Assembly (NCBI GenBank): GCA_945910005.1
Contig: OX246747.1
Span: 39,561,190 to 39,625,189 of the forward strand
DNA length: 64,000 nucleotides
From: Isoperla grammatica
Taxonomy: Eukaryota; Arthropoda; Insecta; Plecoptera; Perlodidae
Direction of reading: 5' to 3'
Part shown: positions 24,600-36,570 of the stretch, piece after piece
Position numbering within the stretch: position 1 is the stretch's first letter
Layout: each line of letters starts with the position of its first letter
Notes under the pieces: generated by a model
Databases searched by the model: none
What the model saw: only the letters and a program-made list of their open reading frames with translations
What the model was told of the DNA's origin: nothing
Position numbers and translations under genes: made by a program

Positions 24600-27500
24600 G
24601 AAAACACCATGTATATTCGCGAAATTATCTACAATCGGTACCCACAACGTTTTCAGAGAGAAATACACAGCGACTGTTGAGAGCGGACAAAGGCAAGACG
24701 AGGTTTGAAATCCAAACGCTCTCATTGGTGGATTTCGAACTACTTGTTTTCCCGCTGCGATTCGATTGGTCGAACCAGACCGGTGGGATGAGGTCGTGTT
24801 CGAAATCGAATTGTAGTGCACATGGCCGCCAAAAGAGGAAATTAAGAAAAATCTTTTCCACAATTATTTAGCCATGAAAACCGATATCTAACGCGATATG
24901 AACCACTTTAAAATTAATAGTAAATATTCTAAGAATTTATGGCGACCTTACTTATGCGAATCAAGCTGTAGGTTACGAGAATAAACCCGAAACTTCTCAC
25001 TGAATTATCTGGAATGTTCACACCCAAATACGAGGCCCTTCAAGCAAATATGGCGGTCATATTCCGCGGCTAAACAACAAGAATATGTTACGAAATTAAA
25101 ATCACTGATTTTAAACCGTGATGCGTACTAATTCTGCTACCTAAACATTAAACATAATTATTAAGAATATTAAAAAATGCTACTTACTGCGTTCACATAG
25201 AGTAAATTGAAGAAAATTGAATAAAACCACTTTTCGGGACGAATCCATTATTTTTGACAGGAGGGGTGTAGGTTTCCGACGTCACCGACAGAGTGGCGGG
25301 AACATTGGGATGTGTGTAAACACACGTGGTTCTTACAAGCATGAAAACGTACACTTTAACACAAATACTGTATTAAAAATAGTAATTTCATTATTACAAT
25401 TCCCTTAATTACCGAATATTCATAACAAAGGCATATTTAAAAATTCATAACACACAATGCCCAAGGCAAGAGACCAACACACCACTTTCTTTTATTATGT
25501 AGGAAACACAACTATTTAGGAATAAAATCTATTTGGATTAGTAATTAATAATATCCTCATTTTTCTTTCATAAAAAAGGCTAAACAATACATTCATTAAT
25601 AGAATAATTGACAAGCTAGAATAGTTTCTCTTAACATCAGTAAACAATATCATTAAAATGCAATCCCCTTACAACTAAGTTAACATTGGTTTAACAACGC
25701 AAATAGCATAAAAAGATTTTAACACGTAAATGAAACAATATATAAAATGAATATGGTTAACAGATAACTGTTGTTTTTGGCAAGAATGAAATACTGACTG
25801 AAAAGCAGGCATCACCAGGCTACATAGCGACACAACCTGCTGGGCATTACGTTGTATCAATTAAATAGAAATCAGCGACGCGTTGCGACAAGCGGTTCAA
25901 CAAGTCACTGATGTTAGGCTTGCCACGTGCATAAGCTGGCACACGTGTCGCCACACACAATCTACCCTGTACATCGGAATCATTCATGAAAACTAGACGA
26001 TTAATCCTGTCGTCTCCGGGGGCTAGTTACATAAGCTGGTATTGACTAACGCACTAACAGCTGCTAGTTATATTGCAATGAGAAGCCAATTGCAGGAGTG
26101 AAAATTAGCAACGTAACAGTAACACTGAAATAACTATTCTCATTTAAGAAACAATTGCCAATTTCTGCTCCATTGCGTGGCTGGCATCTCCTGAAATATC
26201 TCTATATTATAATCCTATTTCATACAAAATCAATTTCAGCACCATTTTGGATGAATTGTGCAATTTGTATGGGTATTATGAGCAGCTAATACAAAAGTTA
26301 CTAGCTAGGTAATAACTTGTTTTCACCATGGCAAGCACCAATCATTAATCAGAAGCCTTGAAATCCACCCAATAGCTTATTAGCACCAAATAACTTCATT
26401 ATTAGCTGTTTATTACACCGGCTCCTAGAGTGCACCTATGAATGATGCATGTACTGAATTGTGTGTTGCAACAATAAAATTACAAGGCAATTAAACTCGT
26501 TGGTTGTACCTCGGCACCCAAAACACGATCACTATCACAAATTCACAAACTATCGGAGTCACCACCCGTCTTCTACAAATACCTCTACCTTTCACAGGTC
26601 ACCACGAACCATCTAAACGTGTTAAATAACCTATACTAAATTTGTTTACAGTTTAGCACCTTGTTTGATTAAAAAACAAACTGACGAATTATTTCCCTGC
26701 ATTGCCCGAAGAATCTCTTTTGAAAGTAGCTACTGTTTAACAAACATTGGAGTGCAGGGCCTGGATTCACAAAGATGCGTAACTCTAAGTTGTCTTAAGT
26801 TAGGCAAATCCTAGCTAGATATATCAAGATAAATTATGTCTAGGTATTAATACACATTCACAAATCAAATATTATTACAGTAGTTAAATTGTTCATATTT
26901 TACTATATTTTATCTTTATAACATTGCAGAGTGACATATCACTAAGATTTGCCTAAACTAGGACGTCTTAGCACTTAGGCACCTTTGTGAATCTGGGCCC
27001 AGGGCTGTAGTAGTTGTAGTAATACGGCACCTAAACAAAACACTACGTTGGCACAATCTCACGCCTGGGGACGCAGACAAGGGCAGTTTGGGTATCACAA
27101 AAACAACCAAAAGGTCACGTCAAAACCCGTATTCGTACTTACAAGTGTGTAAAATATCTATCGCTACCATTCTTTGGCACTCGGGGGACCAACTTGGTTG
27201 GCAAGAATGCGCACGTGGAAGACGCGTGTCTCCCAGTTACACGCACACGTGTGTTCAGCTGAAAACACAGCCTAGATGTGAATCACAATTACAAAAATCA
27301 AGATTTCCCTACGACCAAGAATGTCGAAACAAACGCGTTTTCTAAAACATTAAAATATTGCACTAGGTCGCTACAAGTACAGGCATAACAAAAATAGTAT
27401 CTGGATAAAACAAACTGTCGGCAAGGTTTTCCCAAACAACATCGCAAGCAGACTTATCAAGACAACGCTGCTGAATGTCTGTTCGTTGCCGTTAGTAGGG

Positions 27501-30090
27501 TGATTCCACTCTGCCGTTGATCGTAACAAACTCTGAATGGTTTCCTTTATCCATTTCTTTACCCTATGAGAATAATAATTGCTGAGTACTTTGTAAAATA
27601 CAACCTAAAAGCTCTGCATGTTTTTCTTTAACGGACTTGGCCGGTCACCAACCGTACAAACGTACAACGTACACAAAGTTAAATTTATACGACCATTTTC
27701 AAAACGCCATAGACTTTACCAGACAAGTATACATTTGCAAATATGGTAGGTACCTCACTACTTTCAATAAAAGCACAGTTATAAAATTACAAAAATTTTG
27801 GCCATGCATAAAACGTCGAAAATGTTAATTTACCCAACGCAACTGCACCCAGGGAAATTTCCGTTTTAAGCCACACTGTTCGCTGTGGTCCCATCACAGT
27901 ATGCAATAACGTCGCGAGGACAGTCGACTTCACTTTGGCACTCGTAGAATCACTTCACTACTGTACTGCAGTGTTGCCACACTGCAGTAGTGTTCGGATA
28001 TAATGGCAAGAGTTAAACATCGTTCGCTACTTTCTACACGTTCTTCTCTGTCTACACGCAAAGCAACCACGCGACGTCGCAAACTGACACGTTTGTTTTA
28101 TTGGCACGACATATCTGCACTGCGGAAACAAGAATACGTGGGAATTCAAATGAAAATCAACAGAAATATAAGGATTGATATCTCTTACATAGTATAGCAC
28201 CGTATCATTCGTGATTATAAAAGTTAATGTACATAGGTACATATAAAAACCTTATTTCTAGTAACTCAAAACGACAGTGAAATGTCCATAGAGGAGATAG
28301 AAGTAGACCAAATGAGCACATGGAGAAAAACGGATGGGATTTCGTTGTAGTTCAACATGCAAGGTAACACTACTATAGTTCTTTGGATAGTCTACAAGCA
28401 CATAAACTTTGCAAGTCCTACATGTCATTTACTACACGAAACACGTAATTCTCTGATAAATATAAATATTCTTAGTTTTTGCAACGGGTTTTAGAAAACT
28501 CAATACTAATACAAGCAGTAAAATCCTTGCATTAAAGAACGACTGTGTAGTATCTTTACAACAAATCAATTAGCTACAGGTCATAATGCTACATCTCAAG
28601 AACAGCACCATCTTCTCTGTTCTGTCGGGTGTTCCTAGTCTATAAGGTTCTAGTGTTTATCTCCGCGGAAGAAATCTCTTACTCTCGCGACATCGCGCGA
28701 CAAAGCAAGAATCGACGAAACTTCCAATATATCTTTGTATAAAAATGTGTCGAGATACAAAATATTATTCACGTACACGTGTTGCCATGCTGCAACCTCC
28801 GACTATGCACGGAAGTATAACGTGACAATTTTACGGCCTGATGCAAATTTGTGCAAGAGAACCACTCCTCACACCTTAGCCCTTTGATACAGACCAAGCA
28901 AACGGGCACTCGTTCCTCACTTTTACAGCTTATGTTTGGTTTACACAACTTGCTAAACTTGCATTTTTTCTCGTCATGTACAAAACTTCTTCCAATAAAG
29001 AATTGTTCACGCTGTGCTGTGTAAACCGATCGCAAACTATTACAACTCCAACTAATCGCAACTACCCAACTTTCAGTTTAAACTTTACATCATAGTTTTG
29101 AACGTAGAGACGTGTTCACGTCGCAACCTCTCAAATTTCACATAACGGAATGTTGAAAACACGTTCCAAACGTGTCGAACCTGATATAAACAGTCTTCTG
29201 TACCCACCTGGATTTATCTACTGCAGAATGTTCCGCCACCTAACTTTACAAAGGCTACTCACACACAAAACTGAAAATTTCAAACGTTCTAAAAGTTCCA
29301 AAGTTAAAATAAAACATTCCCAAGACGACACTCGATCGCATGTAATCACAATGCATGCACTGATTGCCGTATTGAGCTTCATGGCACATAAACTTCAAAA
29401 TGTAACATTTATTCCCATCTAGTTGGGTTCAACTGTACCGCTACGTCTACCTAAATTGGGTTGGGCAAGAATAAAGAGTCGATCTACGTTAACAACAAGT
29501 GAGTGATAGTCAACAACACACCCAAGACGTCTACTCGTTGGAACTGCGTCGGTATAGGCGGAAGTCTTCGTCTCGAGTCAACACACACAATATTATACCA
29601 TCAATAGAAAGCAGCCATATAAATGAACGTGGAACTTCGAAAACTAATCGCCACGAATCACTTTAAGAGTTCTAGACGTAAACAATGACTATTCATCAAA
29701 AACAGATCCGGTGAAGTAAGAAATATCTGACCAACTAACGCACGTCGGTCATATGAGTGGCTCGCAAACATTTCTCGTATTTGCCTTCACGCTTGTAGCT
29801 ACAAGTAACAACAACCCTGTAGTATTAGGCAGCTCAAGTTGAGCAGTCTCAAAACTTCTTTTCCTATGCCCGCATTTTTGGCTTACTGGGCCATCATGCA
29901 TAATCTCAAAACTGTAATCTACAACACACCGCTAAAACTGTCAAAACATAGCGCTGCTAACAAATTCAACAATTCAAACATTCAACAATATTGACAGAGC
30001 TGAACAATAACCTTTGCTCTAGTTCACACTGTTGCCACCACAAAGCGTACGATATTACGTAGCGACACATTAAACCTGGATTTTAGAGCG
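24600..30090. other. Intergenic interval, no supported gene
   Basis: AT-rich single-copy-looking DNA with one clear MITE (26757-27000). The short open frames show no family motif, splice pairing or codon bias that I can support. Confidence 0.5.
26757..27000. mobile_element. 244-bp MITE
   Basis: Ends gggcctggattcacaaag and ctttgtgaatctgggccc, with inner aagttaggcaaat / atttgcctaaact also inverted. I did not find a clear target duplication. Confidence 0.75.
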
Positions 30091-30092
30091 GT

Positions 30093-30098
30093 TTTATT
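30093..30098 (-). terminator. Candidate ACY1 polyadenylation signal
   Basis: AATAAA on the minus strand about 92 nt after the ACY1 stop, the first hexamer downstream of the coding end. Confidence 0.55.
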
Positions 30099-30189
30099 CG
30101 TTCGAGTACCAATTCGATTATTTTCTGTGCAGTAAGAAAGGAAGCTCTGGTGGCCGCTACTTTGCCGGCGCACATCCGGCGTCCGGCCG

Positions 30190-30345
30190 CTACTTGGCCG
30201 CCGGTACGTTGCCGACGGCGGGGATGAACCGGCAGTAGATGTCGATGCCGCGGAGGAAGACGTCCTCGTTGAGGAACTCCTCGTGGTCGTGCAGCAGGAT
30301 GGGGGTGTTGTTCATCGGGGAGAAGCCGATGGCCGGTAGACCCAC
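30190..30345 (-). CDS. ACY1: ACY1 exon 8 (last metal-ligand His, stop)
   Basis: Acceptor tgtccgcag precedes GTGGGTCTA. It encodes [20 protein letters not shown] (H374 is the first His of LLHDHEE) and ends GNVPAAK with a stop at 30192-30190. Confidence 0.95.
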   Translation of the reverse strand: MGLPAIGFSPMNNTPILLHDHEEFLNEDVFLRGIDIYCRFIPAVGNVPAAK

Positions 30346-33300
30346 CTGCGGACACACATTCGTCAGTGATCGACACAAGACAGCTTGGAGAGAGAGAGAA
30401 TCCAAAGTTTTTTGTTCGAATCTTTAATGTGATTTTATTCAAACACAACACACGCAAAGAACGGTTAAAAGCATGTTACCTACTTTGCTTTTCATCTAAA
30501 AGTGGTCTATTTCATGATTCAAATAACATTTAGATGGTGCTTTGAGCAAAACAAGCGGGTGGCGCAAGGTTCTACAACGCGTAGGGAAGGTTGACTCACC
30601 CCGCGAATGTATCGGCTGTCGGTGCCCCCGGTGAAGATGGCCTTCTTCAGCGTGATGTTCCTGAAAGTACGCAAACGTGCAGCTAAGTATCTCACCTCTA
30701 GTACTAAGCTAAGACACAACACACACCGACAACCACCTTTGTTCCATTTCCTAGAGATAGCCTTCCTAGCATAATACGTTACGTAGTATGATCTTGCATT
30801 TTTATTATATGGGAAGATATATTTAAAAATCCATTTGTATACAGTAAAACCCCTATCGATCGTTTTCCATGGTAGAGTACAAAAAAACGATGGATCGAGG
30901 AAAACGGTCAAAACGGGAAATTCAATAAAACGATGTAATAAGCCTAGGCCTAGTTAAGTAAATAAAAAAAAAAAAAAAATTAAAAAAAGGATTTTTCTAG
31001 GGTTTTTCATTTGAAATAATTAGTCACACAAGAATATACCAATTTAGTTATTTAATGGTGTTAATAAGTAAGTTAAATATGCACAATGAAGTTAAAATAT
31101 GTAGGTGAAGTAAGTTAATTCAGACGGCTAAGCCTACAGTACGTTGTACTGTAGGCAACTATAAGCTACAGCTGGCCGCCACATTCGCGATGTGTCAGGC
31201 CCGCCTACTCTGCCACTCGGGCACACAGTGCAGACGACAGTGGAGGCCACGCCCTCCAACAGCTGGAGAAGTTGAGAAAGCTAACAAATCACTCTACGCA
31301 CAGATAACTAATCTCCACGAGTCCACGGTTTGACGCACTCGACTTCATGCCTCAACTCAATAAAACAAAAATACAATCTCTTAGAAAACACGACACTAGA
31401 ACATCGCAATATTATTAGCAAAAAACTCGCGCGTAAATGTAACACACTGCCATTTTAACTAAACACGGTCGGTGAACTCGGAAAGACTGAACTGGACTGA
31501 ACAAACAAAGCCTGCAGCAACAGGTTGAAAGTGGAGGGAGGGGGTTGGCTAGCTGTTGTGAAGGCTCGAGCATTGTACAAACAATGACTCAACGATGCGA
31601 CGATGCTTGGGCGCGCTTCGGAGTGTGGGAGGGGGGGGGGGGGGGGAGGAACCGGTCTATTCATTGGCGGTCTATTTATAGCCAGTCCGCTGTTGCCAGT
31701 TCAGTAGCGGGTGGAAGGAGATATCAGTGGTGGAACAGCACAGGCTACACATAATCGCTCGGTTGGTCGAAAACGATCCATTAGGGTAAATTTAACATTG
31801 AGAATGGCAACATTTTGAACGATACAGCGAGGAAAACGATCGATTGAGGAACGGTGGATGCGGGAAAATTTAACATTGTTTAAATGGGACTTTTACAAAA
31901 ACTTTCTAAATATAGCGATCATGGCGGGAAAACGACCGATGCGGGAACGATCCATCGGGGTTTTACTGTATATCTATTACTGGAAAATCATTGACACTAA
32001 TTCTAATATAACAACTTACACCATTTTAATTCATTGCAATCATTCTGGTGGTAGTACAGCGCCTAAGTTTCGTAGGACTGTATATAATCATAACAAAAAC
32101 GAATTCTGACAAGAAGCCACTCCAAGCCGACTAGTTTTGGATCAAATGGTTAACATTCCAAATTCGTATGGCAGCGATTTAGGCAGTGCGGTTTAGGTAG
32201 GTATTGGTTTAGTTGATTACATTTCGTCTGCGGCCGCCTTGATCGCCATCCACCATGGGTTGCTGTCGTCTAGCTTGGTCACCTCGCGCTGGGGGTTCTT
32301 CTGTTCGAACGTGATGTACGTTCCCTTGCCGGCCTCCTTGCACCACCTACACAACACAAACACATAGTCTGTGAGAGGCAGCTCGGACAGTTTACTAGCA
32401 GGTCTTCCAATGCGCCACACCGGCCAATAGCCGACAACAAAGCATCGTGTTAAATACAACAGTCACACAACTGTCAGGTTATAAGTTCTAAACTAATCGA
32501 TAGTTAGCTAAAAACAATTGCCAGTGAGTTTGTCGCAAACTTATAATAAACTACGCGAGGCAGACGAGAGTTTGTGCTAAACGTACACTAAATGTAGTCA
32601 CTCGACTTGTCTCGTGGATTTCTCAGGTCCAACGAGACAAGAAACTAATAGAAACTAATAATCTTTTTTGTGTTTCTATCGACTCCGAAGGCCGCAACTA
32701 CTACAAGGTAAGCTGTTGGTTCCTTCCTTTCCTTCCCCTACAGCTCAGACAAGTAGACAAAGTAAGACCCACCTGTTGATCATGGCCTCAAACTCGTCGT
32801 GATCCGTGTCTACGGAGAGCCTCACGTCGAACATGACCGAGAGCTCATCGGGCACCACATTGGACTGGACCCCTCCCTGAGACAGACAGACAGACAGAAC
32901 ACGTTACAGCCTGTCAGCTACCCATGTGCATTGTGCCCCACTGTCTGCGTGTGCGTGCGTAGCGCCAAAGATTACTGAGTGGAGAAGATGTTTCATCCAT
33001 ATGGGAATTCGTCTGCGCGTGTCTGAGCGAAATTTTCTAAGCCCGACGTGTAGTCGAATTCTCACCGCAAGAGTCGCTCTTCCAAAAGTTTAAAACTCAA
33101 GGTCCACTAAATCCCCTGGCACGTACTAGCGATCTAGTAGACCTTGTTTAACGGTAACGAAGTCAAACGCAAGGTCTATTAGATCGCTAGTAGCAGCCAG
33201 GGGATTTAGTGGACCTTGGTCAAACGTGCAGGGCAAGCGCTCCTTGCGGTCAGAATTCGAACTAGTGGTGAGACTTAGAAATTTTCGAAAAAAACTCGCG

Positions 33301-34399
33301 CAGATATTTTAACACGGCGATGAAACATCTTCTCCACTCAGTAATCTTTGGTAGCGCCTACCTGTATCATGGTCAGGTTGACGCTGGTGACGTCGCCAAA
33401 CGTCAGCTCGGGATTGGCCGCCAGCTTCTCCTTCTGCTTCTCGCGGTACTCCATGAACCGGTCGATGACGGTCCGCAGCTTCTCGCCGGCCGTGTCCGGC
33501 AGGAGGATCGAGCCGTGACCGGTCGAGCCCGGGCAGTGCACCTCGATGTGCCAGATGGTCCGCTCGCCGTAGTAGATGGAGAACGCCTCCGTCGGGTTGG
33601 CCAGGCCCTCGTCCAGCGCCAACCCGATGTTCAGCTCGACAAAGTCAGACGTGTGGACGAACTTCTTCATCCCGTCGATACCTCCCGTCTCCTCGTCTGC
33701 AGGAGAGAGAGAGAGAGCACGTCAACATTGTGTGTGTGACAGAGAGAGAGCACATCAACATTGTGAGAGACAGAGAGAGAGACAGAGAGCATGTCAACAT
33801 TGTGTGTGTGACAGAGAGAGAGCACATCAACATTGTGAGAGACAGAGAGAGAGACAGAGAGCATGTCAACATTGTGTGTGTGACAGAGAGAGAGCACATC
33901 AACATTGTGAGAGACAGAGAGAGAGACAGAGAGCATGTCAACATTGTGAGAGAGTAGTAGTAGTAGTAGATCGTTTTATTTCCTTATTGACTTTTTACAT
34001 TTTGTTACAGACAGGCAGGCAGTTTTTTTTTTTTTTTTTTTTTTTTTACATACATACATACAAGTAATAAATGTCAGTCTTGACCCTAGAAGGGTATATG
34101 GAAAGCCTATGTTTAAGAACATCAGTTCTAAGAATAAGAATAATGGTGATATAATACTATTGTTAACCTACTATGTATTACTATTTATATGTACTGTGTT
34201 TAGACAATATCACTGTTTGTTATAAGTTTAGTGGTAACATAATATAATTACTATCAATGCATCATTATTGTGCAATATACCAATATGATAAACAATTATA
34301 GTAGGTACTAATACATAATAGTAAGGTATGATTCAATACATAAATAGGACTATATATAAATCAGTCAACAACAATAATAATAGTAATAATAATAATAAC

Positions 34400-34439
<40 letters not shown>

Positions 34440-34457
34440 GTAATAATAATCATGATG

Positions 34458-34496
<39 letters not shown>

Positions 34497-36539
34497 GTAT
34501 TAATAATGCACAATGGTATTACAGAAATAGATTTTACATAATACATAAATAATATGATTAAATATGTTCATTTTTTTTAGTTTTTTAGTTTACCCTAGAA
34601 CGTGTCTGAAAAGAATTCTTCGAGCGAGTAGTACGCCTTCTTCTTTAGCATCTTCTTTAATTTAAAGCGAAATGTGTCTGTATTTTTAATGTTGATTAGA
34701 TCTGGTGGTAACTTATTAAAAATTTTGTAATTAATGTGCATCGAGTTATTTTGTGAAAATTTAGTCTTGTACCGAGTTGTGTGGATTTTGTCGGCTTGTC
34801 GTGTGTTATGAGAGTGGATTTGGTTGTTGGGGGTTGGTATATTGGAACCAGTTTGTTTTTTTACAAGGGTTGTTGCTTCGAGAATGTATAAACTGTAAAA
34901 AGTCAAAATGTTATGTTTAATGAAGAATTCTTTACAGTGCGGTTTGGGCTCATTTTTTGGTGATCTAAGGCCAGGAGGCCAAGTCTTGAAACCTCGCGAC
35001 TCGGCCCGCTATGACGGTTCGAGTCACTTGTTGAAATTGCGCGCGACTTGACAAGCTTGTATTAGCGTAGTCTTGAAACCGACCAAGTGATTCGAAACGC
35101 AAAGAGAGTTCAAAATATTCCGAGTGACTGACTTTTCGCGACTTGAGTCTCCGCCCCCCTCGACTAGCAAAAGGACCAATCAAAAAGGGTGTTACAACAA
35201 ATGTCGAGATATAATGATCGATAGTAAATAATCGATTTATACCATTTAGCGTGCTAAAACTAGCTACATATTCGGTGTCAACTGTAGACCCTCTCCTAGG
35301 CCTACATAAATGTATATCTGTTATTAGTTATTAATTATTATATAGTGTAATTACCTGTTATTTATTATTGTTCTGTTAACAGTGGTCCGTTAATTATTAT
35401 AGCTCTTCATAGGTGCACGTCAACACGGCAAAGCTACTCGAGCGCTATCTCTTCTCGGAACGGACGAAAGTGACAACAGAGAATCAAAACGGACGCTTCG
35501 AAGAATGTCAGGGCTTAAATATCGTATTTCCTAGGTATATTCAGGATAAAAGTGATCAATTAAATTAAGTTATGGATGAGTGAAGTAAAATACACCATTA
35601 AAAAGCAATAATTCTATTTTTAGTAGGCCTGGAGCCCTAGGCCTACAAACGGCCAAATGAGGTCTCAATTAAGATTGCAAATTTACAGCCGCCGTCGTGG
35701 CTCAACGACTGCGTCCGCGGCTGTCACCAAAAAATCTCGGGTTCGATCCCCAACTTATCCGTTTTTTTTTCGCTCTTATAATCTAAAGTGTTTGCACTTG
35801 TAATACACATGAATTAAATCTTCTTTACTTAAAATGAAATTTCGGGTTTTTATTCTGGGTTTTAAGCGGCTTTAGCCGTACGCCGGTGGATATAAGAAGA
35901 TAGGTCCACAAGTAGGCCTATCCTTTCGGCAAGGATAATTTAATGATTGCCTTTGTTTCCATATTAAAATAATAGATACTTATTGACTTACTCTAGTGAG
36001 TCTGAATATCAATTGATGAAGCACGTGAAGGCAGCTCCATAAACTCCGACAGCTCTTCTACTAAATCTAATGCTAAAGGTTTGTTAAGCCTAAAATATTT
36101 TATGAATTTAGTATCAGAAAGAGATTCAAATGGATTGATTCTTTTACGGAAACGATCTTGCATATTTGCAGCTGCGATTTCGGCATCTTCAAGATCTGCA
36201 ATCGCATTTATCATAAACCCGTCATCCATGATGTCAAGTTGCGCGCCCCAAGTCTCCAAAAACGCCCAACTCACATTGAATTGTCTCGTGGTTTGAAACG
36301 GGAAAAAAAGTTCGTTTCCAGTCGCACCGCTAGTCGCGTGTTTGTGTTCAAGACTACCGTTTTGATGCTTTTGAGCGACTTGGCTAGATTTCGCGACTCG
36401 GAACGGGTGGTGAGTTGAAACGAGTGGTTTCAAGACTTGGCCTCCAGAGAGAGAGAGAGACACATAGAGAGAGAGAAAGAGGGGGTCAGCATCGTGTGTG
36501 TGACAGAGAGAGAGAGAGCACGTCAACATTGTGAGAGAC

Positions 36540-36570
<31 letters not shown>

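Larger units (their letters stand above)
18890..24600. other. Gene-poor interval with tRNA-like words and homopolymer C runs
   Basis: No exon is supported. Contents: GA/CT runs, C runs near 21105, 21640 and 22727, and reversed B-box-like motifs near 19690, 20075, 20340, 20705, 21248 and 22518. A 21567-21600 stretch (ggcggccaagtggtcagagc) resembles a pol III A box of tRNA-Ser/Leu type. Confidence 0.5.

Noticed and set aside
24594..24871. Overlapping open frames on both strands
   Set aside because: No splice partners, no recognisable motif and an unremarkable length for chance frames in this region.
33576..34067. Open frames of repeated [11 protein letters not shown] or SLSLSL type
   Set aside because: They come from the 72-bp GA-rich minisatellite beside ACY1 exon 4.
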